This document shows, piece after piece, positions 28,309 through 37,844 of a stretch of 64,000 nucleotides of DNA. A model generated the notes under the pieces. The model saw only the letters and a program-made list of their open reading frames with translations. It searched no databases and had not been told where the DNA came from. The translations under genes and the position numbers were made by a program. Every line of letters starts with the position of its first letter. Position 1 is the first letter of the stretch. Source of the DNA: an uncultured Altererythrobacter sp. (GTDB lineage Bacteria; Pseudomonadota; Alphaproteobacteria; Sphingomonadales; Sphingomonadaceae); NCBI GenBank assembly GCA_947492235.1, contig CANLLZ010000001.1, positions 1,178,001-1,242,000 of the forward strand, given 5' to 3'.

Positions 28309-29079
28309 TTATCCCGAACCGCTCTCTGCGGCTCTTTTCGCAGCCTTGACAGCTGCCCCCTTGCACGGCGATATCGCGCCGGGCTCCGGCCTCGTAGCGG
28401 CTCTGCGGAACTGTGCATAGTACCCCGCCAATTCCGGCGCATTGCGCAGCGTGTCGAGCGTGAAGCCGACCTCTTCAAACTCGCAGGTGAGCAGGAAGGG
28501 GTCGATGCCATGCTGGTCGGTGGGCCGGTCAACATCGACGACGATCACCATCCCGCCCTCTTTCAGCGCGGGCCAGAGCCGCCACAGGAAGGCGTATGGT
28601 TCCTCCACCTCGTGGTACATATGGACGAGGAATATGCGGTCGAAACTGTTGTCCGGCAGGCGCGGGTCGTCGGGCGCGCCGGGCTTGATCGAAACGTTGT
28701 CGAGCCGCTCGCGCTCCACCCGCCGGGCGAGACGGCCCAATGCATCGTCGTCAATGTCCTGCGCCAGCACGCGACCTTCAGTGCCGACCCGCTCGGCCAG
28801 GCGGACGGTGTAGTAGCCTTCGCCCGCTCCGATGTCGGCCACGGTCATGCCAGTGGTAAGCTCGGCGAAATCCATCACCTTTTGCGCTTCGCCCCGGCTG
28901 TCGCGCGCGGTTTCGGTGCTGAACTGGTTCGATCCCAATTCCGATACTGGCCGGTCGGGCCGGGGAAATTCCAGCGAGGTTGCCGGCCTGTCGCTTTCGT
29001 CCGGCACCCGCTCGCATCCCGCCGTCATCAGGGCGGCGCTGGCCAGAATTGCCAGAGAGCGAAAGGCTGCGTGGATCAC
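28309..29079 (-). CDS. Lipoprotein-type class I SAM-dependent methyltransferase-like protein
   Basis: A 256-residue protein. The N-terminus has a lipoprotein signal with lipobox LMTAGC (about residues 17-22), so it should be lipidated and exported. The body is a class I methyltransferase fold: MTVADIGAGEGYYTVRLAERVG (SAM-binding motif I), VLAQDIDDDALGRLARRV, and NSFDRIFLVHMYHEVEEPYAFLWRL, with MVIVVDVDRPT after it. A SAM-dependent enzyme outside the cytoplasm is odd, since SAM is cytoplasmic. It overlaps prfB by 4 bp (ATGA). Confidence 0.85.
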   Translation of the reverse strand: MIHAAFRSLAILASAALMTAGCERVPDESDRPATSLEFPRPDRPVSELGSNQFSTETARDSRGEAQKVMDFAELTTGMTVADIGAGEGYYTVRLAERVGTEGRVLAQDIDDDALGRLARRVERERLDNVSIKPGAPDDPRLPDNSFDRIFLVHMYHEVEEPYAFLWRLWPALKEGGMVIVVDVDRPTDQHGIDPFLLTCEFEEVGFTLDTLRNAPELAGYYAQFRRAATRPEPGAISPCKGAAVKAAKRAAESGSG

Positions 29080-30203
29080 TCCACGTCCTCCACCTCCACT
29101 GTCTCGCCCGTCACGCGCTGGGCGAGAGCGGCAGAGATATATTCGTCGATCGCCCCATCCAGCACCGCATCAGGCGAGGACGAGGTGACGCCGGTCCGCA
29201 GGTCTTTGACCATCTGGTAAGGCTGCAAAACATAGCTGCGGATCTGGTGGCCCCAACCGATATCGGTCTTCGCCTCGTATTCCGTGCCGGCAGCAGCCTC
29301 GCGTTCGGCCATCTCGCGTTCGAACAGGCGGGCCTTCAGCATATTCATCGCGGTGGCGCGGTTCTTGTGCTGGCTGCGGTCGTTCTGACTGGCCACCACG
29401 ATGCCTGTTGGCTGGTGGGTGATGCGCACGGCGCTATCGGTGGTGTTGACGTGCTGGCCGCCTGCTCCGCTTGCGCGGTAAGTATCGATCTTCAAGTCGC
29501 TTTCGTTGATCTCGACCTCGAAATCGTCGTCGATCACGGGATAGACCCAGACGCTGGAGAACGACGTGTGGCGGCGCGCGCTGCTGTCATATGGGCTGAT
29601 CCGTACAAGCCGGTGCACGCCGCTTTCGGTCTTGGCATAGCCGTAGGCGTTCTCGCCCTTGATCAGCAGGGTCGCGCTTTTCACGCCCGCCTGATCGCCT
29701 GCCTGATACTCCACCGTTTCGACCTTGAAGCCGCGCCGTTCGGCCCAGCGGGTGTACATGCGGAAGAGCATTTCGGCCCAGTCATTGCTTTCCGTGCCGC
29801 CAGCGCCCGCGTGGATTTCCAGATAGGTGTCGTTGCCGTCCGCCTCACCCGATAGCAGCGCCTGCACCTTGTCGGCATCGGCGCGGTTGGCGAGCTTTTC
29901 CAGACTGGCGAGCCCGTCGGCGACAATCTCGTCGTCGCCCTCGGCCTCGCCCATGTCGATGAATTCTATCGCGTCGGACATTTCGGCGGAGATTTCGTTG
30001 ACTGTGCCGATTGCGTTTTCGAGCAGTTTCTGCTCGCGCATGATGGTTTGCGCCTGCTTGGGATCATCCCACAGGGTCGGGTCCTCGACGCGCGCATTCA
30101 GCTCGTCCAGACGGCGCAGCGCGCGCTCCCAGTCGAGCGACTGACGCACCAGCGCCAGCGCCGCTTCGATCCGGTCGATATGGGCCTGTCCCTCGGCGCG
30201 CAT
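29076..30203 (-). CDS. prfB: Peptide chain release factor 2
   Basis: A 375-residue class I release factor for UGA/UAA. The catalytic GGQ is in [18 protein letters not shown]. The stop-codon recognition tripeptide region reads [19 protein letters not shown], so it is SPY rather than the SPF of E. coli, a variant I believe is common in alphaproteobacteria. The reading frame is open throughout: the programmed +1 frameshift of E. coli prfB is absent. It is followed at once by the lipoprotein methyltransferase gene. Confidence 0.97.
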   Translation of the reverse strand: MRAEGQAHIDRIEAALALVRQSLDWERALRRLDELNARVEDPTLWDDPKQAQTIMREQKLLENAIGTVNEISAEMSDAIEFIDMGEAEGDDEIVADGLASLEKLANRADADKVQALLSGEADGNDTYLEIHAGAGGTESNDWAEMLFRMYTRWAERRGFKVETVEYQAGDQAGVKSATLLIKGENAYGYAKTESGVHRLVRISPYDSSARRHTSFSSVWVYPVIDDDFEVEINESDLKIDTYRASGAGGQHVNTTDSAVRITHQPTGIVVASQNDRSQHKNRATAMNMLKARLFEREMAEREAAAGTEYEAKTDIGWGHQIRSYVLQPYQMVKDLRTGVTSSSPDAVLDGAIDEYISAALAQRVTGETVEVEDVE

Positions 30204-30295
30204 CAGCTGTGTGTTCCTGCAAACATAGGTCTACAGCGCTTAGCGAAAGCGGCGCGATTGGCAACCGGTGCGAAAGCCCGGCGCAGCGGTTACGC

Positions 30296-32818
30296 TCAGT
30301 AAATGCCGCCCTGATCCTCGACGAAGTCCTCGGTCGGCTCTTCGCGTTCCTCCGGCTCGGCACGCCGTGTCACCGCGCGTGTCGTTGCACCGCCGCTGCG
30401 GGCCTGCCGGATCAGTGCGAGAATTTCCTCGCGCCGGGCGGCAATTTCGTCCGCCGCCGTAGCCCGCGGTGGTTCGGTGTCGGGCTTGAAAGCCTCCCAG
30501 ATGATCGCGGCCTTGTCATCGCCGGTCGGCCAGCCATCGAACACCCGCTTCCCGGTACGCCGATCCACCCGGACCATCCGCACGCCCGAAGGAGCGACCG
30601 CCGGGGCATCGCTCCACTGATTGCGCGAATTGCGGATCAGATCCTTGATGATCGGCGCGGCAATCGTTCCGCCCTGGGCATAGCCGCCCATATTGCGCGG
30701 CTGATCGAACCCGACATAGGCGCCCGCAATCAGGCGCTGCGTGCCACCGATGAACCACACATCCTTCGGGCCCGTCGTGGTGCCGGTCTTACCGAACAGC
30801 GGCAGATCGATGGAATTGAGCGTGGTGGCGGTGCCGCGCTGGACCACTCCGCGCAGCATATGCATCGTCTGGAACGCGGTGCGTGCGTCCATCACCTGTT
30901 TGCCCTTGAGCCCCAGACGCGGCATCGGCTGCCCGTCCCACTCGGCCATATTGCAACGTTCGCAATCGCGATTGTCGGACCGCCAGATCACCTTGCCCCG
31001 CCGGTCCTGCACATAATCAATAACGCTGGGGGGATTGAGCCGCCCGTGATTGGCCAGCGCCCCATAGGCCGCCACCATCTTCATCACCGTCGTCTCGCCC
31101 GCGCCCAGAGCAAAGGCCGGGAACGGATCATAATCGCCGATGCCCAGTTCCGATATCTGCTTCACGACATTCGGCATACCCGCCGTCATGGCGACCTGCA
31201 CGGTCATCACATTCTGCGATTGCTCCAGCCCATAGCGCAGCGGGAATTGCCCGCCCCGCCCGCCACGGAAGCATTTCTCGCCATAGCGGCTGCCCTGATA
31301 ATAGCAGTAGCGACCATTATCGATTGCGCTGGCAGGGGTCATCCCGTGATCCAGCCCGGTCGAATAGACGAACGGTTTAATAGTCGATCCGGGCTGCCGG
31401 TTGGCCTGCGTCGCCCGGTTGAAACTGCCGAGGCGCGAATCGAAGCCGCCCTGCATCGCGAGGATCCGGCCAAGCTGGGCGTCCTGCACAACCAGACCGC
31501 CCTGCGCCTCTGGCAGAGTGCGCACAGCCCAATTATTGCCCGACTGCGAAACGGCAATCACATCGCCCACCTTCAGGGCGTTGGGCAACCCGACCAGCGG
31601 CGCGGTCTCTCCATCAGAGAATCCAATCGTCGCCTGCGAGCCGGAACGCTCCGTCACAACGCCTACGCGCCAGCCACTGTAATTGATGCTGATGGTGGAG
31701 CTGGCCAGCTGACGCGTCAGCGAACCGTCCGCCGGATCGATTGTCGCGATCGGCCCGCGCCATCCGCGCCGCCCGTGATAGCGCAGCAGGCCCTTGCGCA
31801 ATGCGTCGCGCGCGGCATCCTGCATCTCGACATTCAGCGAGGTGCGCACCCAAAGACCGCCGGCATAGACGCTGTTTTCACCGTCTTCCGCAGTTTCTCC
31901 GAAACGCCCCATCAGCTGCCGCCGGACTTCCTCGATGAAATAGCCCGCATCGGCCGATTGTGCACTGCGTTGTTCGACCAGACCCAGCGGCGCGGATTTC
32001 GCCGCATCGGCATCGGAGGCCCCGACAAAATCGTTGGCAACCATTTGCGACAGGACAAAATTGCGCCGCTCCATCGCAGCTGCCTCATTGCCCTCGCGTC
32101 CGTAGCGCTCCGGCGCCTTGGGGAGGATCGCCAGAAACGCCATTTCGTTGAGATCGAGGTCGTTGACGTCCTTGTCGAAATAGGCGCGGCTCGCGGCCTG
32201 CACACCGAAGCTGCGGCGGCCCAGCGGAATCTCGTTGAGATACAGCGTGAGGATTTCTTCCTTGCTCAGCACCGCTTCGATCCGGCGGGCAAGCAGCATC
32301 TCTTTCAGCTTGCGCGTAATGGAATACTCGTCGCCCAGCAGCAGGTTCTTCGCCACCTGCTGGGTAATGGTGGAGCCGCCCACCGCGCGTTCGCCCGAAC
32401 CGAATTTGGTTACGTAGTCGAACACGGCATTGATGGTGCCGGTCAGATCGACCCCGCCATGGCTGAAGAAGGTCTTGTCCTCTGCCGCCAGATAAGCCTG
32501 CACCAGCTGCTCTGGATAATCCTCATACTGCAACTGCACCCGGCGTTCGCGGGCGTAAGAATGCACAATCTCGCCATCGATACCGCGAACAACCGATGGC
32601 AGCGGCGTCTCGTAATCGACCAGCGATTCCGCATTGGGCAGATCACGGGCAAGCAAAGCCCAAAGCGCGAGCCATAACAGGACCACGCCAATCAAAGCAT
32701 AGCCGGTCCAGCGCACCCAGCGCCGGGCGGCCCAGTTGCGGCGAACAAAAGCCACCGCGCCCGACGCTTCGCGGCGGATGCGGTAGTGAAACGAGTCTGG
32801 AGAAAAACCGTCAGCCAT
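30296..32818 (-). CDS. mrcA: Penicillin-binding protein 1A (class A, bifunctional)
   Basis: An 840-residue peptidoglycan synthase. One membrane anchor lies at about residues 38-60. The glycosyltransferase domain has AAEDKTFFSHGGVD (catalytic Glu), GGSTITQQVAKNLLLG, RKLKEMLLARRIE and ILTLYLNEIPLG. The transpeptidase domain has the active Ser in RQPGSTIKPFVYSTG, an SQN-like element in YGLEQSQNVMTVQ, and KTGTT. The C-terminus is a charged, probably disordered tail. Start ATG 32818 is preferred for its GGAAATT spacing; ATG 32827 would add three residues. It acts at the inner membrane on the periplasmic side. Confidence 0.96.
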   Translation of the reverse strand: MADGFSPDSFHYRIRREASGAVAFVRRNWAARRWVRWTGYALIGVVLLWLALWALLARDLPNAESLVDYETPLPSVVRGIDGEIVHSYARERRVQLQYEDYPEQLVQAYLAAEDKTFFSHGGVDLTGTINAVFDYVTKFGSGERAVGGSTITQQVAKNLLLGDEYSITRKLKEMLLARRIEAVLSKEEILTLYLNEIPLGRRSFGVQAASRAYFDKDVNDLDLNEMAFLAILPKAPERYGREGNEAAAMERRNFVLSQMVANDFVGASDADAAKSAPLGLVEQRSAQSADAGYFIEEVRRQLMGRFGETAEDGENSVYAGGLWVRTSLNVEMQDAARDALRKGLLRYHGRRGWRGPIATIDPADGSLTRQLASSTISINYSGWRVGVVTERSGSQATIGFSDGETAPLVGLPNALKVGDVIAVSQSGNNWAVRTLPEAQGGLVVQDAQLGRILAMQGGFDSRLGSFNRATQANRQPGSTIKPFVYSTGLDHGMTPASAIDNGRYCYYQGSRYGEKCFRGGRGGQFPLRYGLEQSQNVMTVQVAMTAGMPNVVKQISELGIGDYDPFPAFALGAGETTVMKMVAAYGALANHGRLNPPSVIDYVQDRRGKVIWRSDNRDCERCNMAEWDGQPMPRLGLKGKQVMDARTAFQTMHMLRGVVQRGTATTLNSIDLPLFGKTGTTTGPKDVWFIGGTQRLIAGAYVGFDQPRNMGGYAQGGTIAAPIIKDLIRNSRNQWSDAPAVAPSGVRMVRVDRRTGKRVFDGWPTGDDKAAIIWEAFKPDTEPPRATAADEIAARREEILALIRQARSGGATTRAVTRRAEPEEREEPTEDFVEDQGGIY

Positions 32819-32929
32819 AATTTCCATGGCCGCTTAGCACGGGCTTCCTGTCACTTGCCATAACCAATGCGGCAAACCGCGCGATTTGATCCCCGAAATA
32901 TCCGAAAAAGGGAATGCACCCGGAACGAT

Positions 32930-33913
32930 CTAGGGTGTGGCCCCGCCGCTGCCATCGGTCACCCCGCCAGTGCCGCCGCTGCTGCCCGAACTCGCTCCAC
33001 GCTCGCGGGCAAAATAAATCCGGATCGCACGGGCCATCGTGTCGGCAAATTTCTCGCGGCCTTCCTCGGAGGCCAGCAATTTCGCCTCGTCCGGATTGGT
33101 GATGTAGCCCGCCTCATAAAGGATCGCCGGCACGTCGGGCGCTCTCAATACCGCAAGCTCTGCCGAACGACGCGCCTGCGGATGGAAGCGCAAATTGCCG
33201 CTCCCTTCGCGCACGATCAGCTGCGAAAATTCCGAGGAATTTTCCTGCACGCGGCGCTGGGACAATTGCACGAGGATCGAACTGATCGCCTCGCTTTGCC
33301 CCTCGACCGAGACGCCGTTCAGCCGGTCGGCATTGTTCTCCCGCTCGGCAAACCGCGCCGCCGCTTCACTCGAAGCCTCGCTCGACAGGGTGTAAATGCT
33401 TGCCCCACGCACCCCGCTCACATCGCCGGCACTGTCCGCGTGGATCGACACAAAAAGGTCGGCCCCCAGCCTGCGGGCAATTTCGGGGCGTTCCTGAAGC
33501 ACCAGAAATTCGTCCGATTCGCGGGTCATCGCCACCCGAATGCCGCCACTGGCCAGCAATTCCGATTTGAGCGCTTTGGCGAGACCCAGAACAATGTCTT
33601 TCTCCCGCACGCCGCCAACAACGGCGCCGGGATCCTTGCCGCCATGCCCGGCATCGATCACCACCAGCGGGCGCGACCGGTCTTGCGGGCCGGATATTTT
33701 CGGCAGGTCGACCGGGTCGCCTGCATCGGGCAAAATCAGCCGCAGCACGTAATCGCGGCCAAGATGGGGGACCGGAATAGTCAGCCCAAAAGCATAGAGC
33801 CCGGCGATCAGCGCCAGGGGTGCGGCAAAAATCAGCCATATCTGCATGCGCACACTCATCACACGAGCGCGTGTAGGGGTTGGCAGGGCCGCAGCGCAAT
33901 ATGGTTGCTGCAT
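32930..33913 (-). CDS. N-acetylmuramoyl-L-alanine amidase
   Basis: An Amidase_3 family zinc hydrolase that cleaves the septal peptidoglycan stem peptide. An N-terminal membrane segment (MQIWLIFAAPLALIAGLYAFG) anchors it, then VVIDAGHGGKDPGAVV gives the first His ligand, ADLFVSIHADS the second His, and ILYEAGYITNPDE the catalytic Glu. The tail is Gly/Ser-rich (SSGSSGGTGGVTDGSGG). Start ATG 33913 has a weak GCAGGG site; ATG 33859 (MSVRMQIW) is an alternative. It is followed by PBP1A, so the pair couples wall synthesis and hydrolysis. Confidence 0.93.
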   Translation of the reverse strand: MQQPYCAAALPTPTRARVMSVRMQIWLIFAAPLALIAGLYAFGLTIPVPHLGRDYVLRLILPDAGDPVDLPKISGPQDRSRPLVVIDAGHGGKDPGAVVGGVREKDIVLGLAKALKSELLASGGIRVAMTRESDEFLVLQERPEIARRLGADLFVSIHADSAGDVSGVRGASIYTLSSEASSEAAARFAERENNADRLNGVSVEGQSEAISSILVQLSQRRVQENSSEFSQLIVREGSGNLRFHPQARRSAELAVLRAPDVPAILYEAGYITNPDEAKLLASEEGREKFADTMARAIRIYFARERGASSGSSGGTGGVTDGSGGATP

Positions 33914-34280
33914 CGGCAAGGCCCTGCTAGCAACAGCGTCCCAAGTCGGGCCGACTTTTTCTTGAGTTTGAGAACGGTTCCGCAATCCTTACGCCTTAAG
34001 GCTGTAGGGGCATAACAACAGGTTGAAGCAACAATGCATACCCGTCCCGCCACTTTCACGATGCAGTCTGCGGACTGCGGCGTGCTTGCTGGCCTGGCGA
34101 TTGCGCACAAATGGCGCAGTGCATCGTCTGCAGACACGCATTTCCGGGGTTCGGCGGCAGAGCGCCCTCCCCATTCCATAACAGCCGAAACCGCCAATTG
34201 GGCGAACGGCTTCCACACATATTTGCGCGCATCTCCACCCGGCCACGGTCGGCGGCGACGGCGTGCATGGAGACAATTCA
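33914..34280 (+). promoter_or_regulatory. Divergent promoter region and structured leader of rne
   Basis: A 367-bp stretch without a convincing gene between the divergent amidase and rne genes. It holds the 8-bp palindrome CCTTAAGG at 33994-34001 and a perfect 6-bp hairpin GCAGTC-TGCG-GACTGC at 34063-34078. The palindrome GTCTGCAGAC lies near 34128-34137, and the rne ribosome-binding site GGAG at 34269-34272 is 8 bp from the ATG. In E. coli the rne 5' UTR folds into hairpins that RNase E binds to control its own mRNA; a similar feedback role here is inference. Confidence 0.5.
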
Positions 34281-37052
34281 ATGGCAACGCGCATGCTAAT
34301 CGATGCGCGCCACTCGGAAGAAACCCGGGTGGCGGTCCTCAAGGGAAACCGGATTGAGGAGTTTGATTTTGAATCTGCCGATCACAAGCAGATCAAGGGA
34401 AATATCTATCTAGCCAAGGTTACGCGGGTCGAACCCTCGTTGCAGGCAGCTTTTGTGGACTTTGGCGGCAACCGCCACGGGTTCCTCGCATTCAGCGAAA
34501 TCCACCCGGACTATTACCAGATCCCGAAGGAAGACCGCGAGCAGCTGCTGGCTGAAGAAGCCGAAGCCGCCGAGGAAGAAGCGCGCCTGCGCAACGAGGA
34601 AGAAGATCGCGGCGAAATTCCCGGCGAGGAATACGACGCGGAAAGCGACGAGAGCGGCGAAGCTCTGGCCGAGGACCTTGCCGAAGACGGGCTCGAGGAA
34701 ATCGACACCAGCGACAAAGAGAAAGTCGCCACCATCGAAGAAGGCCATGTGGAAGACGATTCCGACGGCGATGACGACGATGACGACGACGATGATGATG
34801 ATGATGATAGCGACGACGATAGCGACGGGGAAAACGGCAATGGCGGCCAGCGCCGTGGTCGCCGGGGCCGTGGCCGCCGTCAGGGCAAGGGCGGCAAAGG
34901 CGGCAAGCCGCGCAGCCGCGCGAAGGAAGTGGACGATGTCCGCGCCCGCCGTCAGGCCCTGCGTCGCCGGTACAAGATTCAGGATGTCATCCAGCGCCGT
35001 CAGGTCCTGCTGGTTCAGGTTGTAAAGGAAGAGCGCGGGAACAAGGGCGCTGCCCTCACCACCTATCTCAGCCTCGCGGGCCGCTACACCGTCCTGATGC
35101 CCAACAGCAGCCATGGCGGCGGCATTTCGCGCAAGATCAATTCCGCCGGTGACCGCAAGCGGTTGAAGCAGGTGGTCAACGATCTGAGCCTGCCCAAGAG
35201 CATGGGCCTGATCGTGCGCACTGCCGGCATTGCCCGGACCAAGACCGAGATCAAACGCGACTTCGATTACCTCGCCCGGCTATGGGACGAAATCCGCGAA
35301 AACACACTTGGCTCCAGTGCGCCCAGTCTGATCCATTCGGACAGCGACCTGATCAAACGCGCGATCCGCGACATCTATAATCGCGAGATCGAGGAAGTCG
35401 TGGTCGAGGGCGAGCAGGGCTACAAATCGGCCAAGCAGTTCATGAAGCTGTTGATGCCCAGCCATGCGCGCCGGGTGAAGGCCTATTCCGACCCCGTACC
35501 CCTGTTCCAGCGCTACGGCGCGGAAGACCAGCTGCGCGCGATGTATGATCCGGTCGTCCAGCTGAAATCGGGCGGCTACCTGGTGATCAACCCGACCGAG
35601 GCTCTGGTCTCGATCGACATCAACTCGGGCCGCTCCACCAAGGAACACGGCATCGAGGCGACCGCCACCGCGACCAATCTGGAAGCGGCCAAGGAAATCG
35701 CCCGCCAGCTGCGCCTGCGCGACATGGCAGGCCTGGTCGTGATCGACTTCATCGACATGGAGCGGATGGGCAATATCCGCAAAGTCGAACGGTGCATGAA
35801 AGATGCGCTGAAGACCGACCGCGCCCGCATTCAGGTGGGCCGCATCTCCGGCTTCGGCCTGATGGAAATGAGCCGCCAGCGCCTGCGCACAGGCGTGCTG
35901 GAAGCCTCCACCCGCGAATGTCCGCATTGCGACGGCACCGGTCTGGTCCGCACGGCGTCCAGCGCCGGTCTGTCCGCGCTGCGCCTGATCGAGGACGAAG
36001 CGGCCAAGGGCAAGGGATCGGTCATCACCCTGTCGGCGAGCACGGAAGCGGCGGTCTATCTGCTCAATTCCAAGCGCTCCGAATTGCAGGAAATCGAGGA
36101 GCGCTATCACGTCACCGTCGAAGTCGTGCCCGAAGGGGAAGACGAAGGCGCCAAGATGACGATCGCCAGTTCCGGCCCGCGCCCGACCGAGGCACCCAGC
36201 TTCGAGCCGATCATCGACGATAGCGAAGATGATGACGATCTGGGCGTCGAGACGGACGAGGACGAAGACGATTCGGACGCGGAACGCGATGACGACAAGC
36301 CGAAGAAGCGCCGCCGCCGTCGGGGTGGCCGGGGCCGCAACAAGAACCGCCGCGACGAGAATGACGGCGATCAGGACGACAGCTCCGATGAGGGTGGCGC
36401 GGACGAGCAAAGCTCCGACGACAATGACGACGACAAGCCCAAAAAGCGCCGCCGCCGTGGTGGTCGCCGCCGGGGCGGCCGTGGTCGCAATCGCTCGGAC
36501 GAGAACAGCGAGAGCGGTGAGAACGGCTCCAATGACGATCAAGCTGGTGCGGAATCGCTGGAAGACGTCTCCGAACAGGTGAAGGACGACATGGCCGTGG
36601 TCGCAGGACCCGAAAATGCGCCTGAAACTGCCGAGGCGATGGCCGATGAAGGGGCTGAGGAAAAGCCGAAGCCCAAGCGCACTCGCCGCAAGAAGGCGGA
36701 TACCGGGGCTGAAGCGAAGGCCGACGCGGAAGCGCCTGCCGAAGAGGAAGCCGAGGAGAAGCCCAAGCCGAAGCGGACCCGCGCTCCTCGCAAGAAGGCA
36801 GAACCCAAGGCCGAAGCTGCGACGGAAGAAGCACCGTCCGACGCCGACGCAGCGCCCGAAGAAAAGCCCAAGCCCAAGCGCACCCGTGCGCCGCGCAAGA
36901 AGGCTGCTCCCGCTCCTGCTGCAACCGGGGAAGTGGCAGAAGAACCCGCCGCCGAGCCGGTGCAGGAAGAGGCCCCTGCACCGCAGGACACGCCGGCGGA
37001 CGCAGACGCCAAGCCGAAGCGTGGCTGGTGGCAGCGGACCTTCGGCGAATAG
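34281..37052 (+). CDS. rne: Ribonuclease E, degradosome scaffold
   Basis: A 923-residue essential endoribonuclease of mRNA decay and rRNA/tRNA processing. ATG 34281 gives MATRMLIDARHSEETRVAVL. The S1 domain is split by a ~130-residue acidic then basic insert (residues ~95-225) that includes a run of 13 Asp (164-176). The catalytic DNase I-like part has VSIDINSGRSTKEHG and GLVVIDFIDMERMGN; the zinc-link is ECPHCDGTG. The C-terminal ~270 residues are disordered, alternating Asp/Glu stretches with basic blocks (KKRRRRRGGRGRNK, three copies of KPKPKRTR). It ends in RGWWQRTFGE; a GWW tip is the PNPase-binding element known from Caulobacter RNase E. Confidence 0.97.
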   Translation: MATRMLIDARHSEETRVAVLKGNRIEEFDFESADHKQIKGNIYLAKVTRVEPSLQAAFVDFGGNRHGFLAFSEIHPDYYQIPKEDREQLLAEEAEAAEEEARLRNEEEDRGEIPGEEYDAESDESGEALAEDLAEDGLEEIDTSDKEKVATIEEGHVEDDSDGDDDDDDDDDDDDDSDDDSDGENGNGGQRRGRRGRGRRQGKGGKGGKPRSRAKEVDDVRARRQALRRRYKIQDVIQRRQVLLVQVVKEERGNKGAALTTYLSLAGRYTVLMPNSSHGGGISRKINSAGDRKRLKQVVNDLSLPKSMGLIVRTAGIARTKTEIKRDFDYLARLWDEIRENTLGSSAPSLIHSDSDLIKRAIRDIYNREIEEVVVEGEQGYKSAKQFMKLLMPSHARRVKAYSDPVPLFQRYGAEDQLRAMYDPVVQLKSGGYLVINPTEALVSIDINSGRSTKEHGIEATATATNLEAAKEIARQLRLRDMAGLVVIDFIDMERMGNIRKVERCMKDALKTDRARIQVGRISGFGLMEMSRQRLRTGVLEASTRECPHCDGTGLVRTASSAGLSALRLIEDEAAKGKGSVITLSASTEAAVYLLNSKRSELQEIEERYHVTVEVVPEGEDEGAKMTIASSGPRPTEAPSFEPIIDDSEDDDDLGVETDEDEDDSDAERDDDKPKKRRRRRGGRGRNKNRRDENDGDQDDSSDEGGADEQSSDDNDDDKPKKRRRRGGRRRGGRGRNRSDENSESGENGSNDDQAGAESLEDVSEQVKDDMAVVAGPENAPETAEAMADEGAEEKPKPKRTRRKKADTGAEAKADAEAPAEEEAEEKPKPKRTRAPRKKAEPKAEAATEEAPSDADAAPEEKPKPKRTRAPRKKAAPAPAATGEVAEEPAAEPVQEEAPAPQDTPADADAKPKRGWWQRTFGE

Positions 37053-37089
37053 ACCAGCCCGAGGGCATCAATTCCCGAACACAGAAAAT

Positions 37090-37122
37090 GGGGCGCGAAC
37101 CACACAGGTTCGCGCCCCTTTT
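37090..37122 (+). terminator. Rho-independent terminator of rne
   Basis: A perfect 11-bp GC-rich stem (37090-37100 with 37108-37118), a 7-base loop and a TTTT tail lie 38 bp after the rne stop. The reverse strand lacks a long T-tract, so it fits rne best, though it may also stop the convergent methyltransferase transcript. Confidence 0.92.
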
Positions 37123-37144
37123 CACTATCACCAGACTGTCACTT

Positions 37145-37780
37145 TCAGGTGCCGGACTTGATCCCCACGCCCCATTCCATCCAACCCACCGGACGCGGGG
37201 TCTTGGGGGCATAGCGTTCGCCGAGTTGCTCGGTCTCGAACCCGCCACCCCGCACTGCGGCAGTGATCGGGCGGGTCAGGTGACAGCCACCCGCCACCGG
37301 CTTCCAGTAAGGTTCGATCCGGTCTTGCCAGCGGGCGACAGAAGCATCGGGCGCGCGGCCATGTTCCAGAAACAGCAGCCGCCCACCGGGCCGCAGGATC
37401 CGCCGCATCTCGCGCACCACCTGCGCCTGATCCTGAACCGAGCACATGGTGTAAGTGCACACCACCGTATCGAAGCTCGCATCCTCGAAGGGGATCGCCT
37501 CGCCCACGCCTTCGCGAATATCGGCGGCCCAGCCCTTCTTCGCCGCTTCTGACCGGGCGTAGTCGAGCAGCTTCGCCCCCGGATCGATCCCGGCATAACG
37601 GGTTATCGCGCCCGCTTCGTAAAACGGCTGGTTGATCCCGCCTCCGCAGCCAATCTCGAACACATCGCCGCGCGCCAATGGCACCACTTTGCCGCGCAGC
37701 TTCATGATCGCGGGCGCACCGCAAGCGAGCTTGATAACGCGCGGCACACCGTGCCTGTCCCACCATTGAGCAATGCCCAT
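37145..37780 (-). CDS. Class I SAM-dependent methyltransferase
   Basis: A 211-residue cytoplasmic methyltransferase. ATG 37780 (MGIAQWWDRHGVPRVIKLAC) follows an excellent AGGAGGT ribosome-binding site, so the longer open frame is rejected. Motif I is DVFEIGCGGGINQPFY and motif II RYAGIDPGAKLLDYAR. FDTVVCTYTMCSVQDQ, EMRRILRPGGRLLFLEHG and HLTRPITAAVRGGGFETEQL follow, the layout of UbiE/phospholipid-type small-molecule methyltransferases. The substrate is unknown. It is divergent from the haloalkane dehalogenase with 64 bp between the starts. Confidence 0.88.
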   Translation of the reverse strand: MGIAQWWDRHGVPRVIKLACGAPAIMKLRGKVVPLARGDVFEIGCGGGINQPFYEAGAITRYAGIDPGAKLLDYARSEAAKKGWAADIREGVGEAIPFEDASFDTVVCTYTMCSVQDQAQVVREMRRILRPGGRLLFLEHGRAPDASVARWQDRIEPYWKPVAGGCHLTRPITAAVRGGGFETEQLGERYAPKTPRPVGWMEWGVGIKSGT

Positions 37781-37844
37781 CGCTAACCTCCTGTCCCTGA
37801 CGTGCGGACTATGGCACACTCCAACGCGAGAGAGGAACCTGCCC

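Noticed and set aside
29076-30203. Programmed +1 frameshift in prfB as in E. coli
   Set aside because: The reading frame is continuous; no in-frame UGA or Shine-Dalgarno-like slippery site was seen near the N-terminus.
30209-32677. 822-codon open frame on the + strand opposite the PBP1A gene
   Set aside because: Its product is His/Arg/Ile-rich with no family motifs, and the opposite strand encodes a complete PBP1A with all catalytic motifs. Long antisense frames are expected at this GC content.
34034-34357. 107-codon + frame in the rne leader overlapping the rne start
   Set aside because: Poor composition (Arg/His-rich end), no ribosome-binding site, and it overlaps the well-supported rne start out of frame.
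34770-34808. Possible non-coding microsatellite (GAT/GAC tract)
   Set aside because: It lies in frame inside rne and encodes the 13-Asp run, so it is part of the coding region.
35280-36542. 420-codon - strand frame opposite rne with a hydrophobic start
   Set aside because: The hydrophobic part is the reverse reading of the Asp/Glu repeats of RNase E (GAY read as AUC/GUC), not a real membrane protein.
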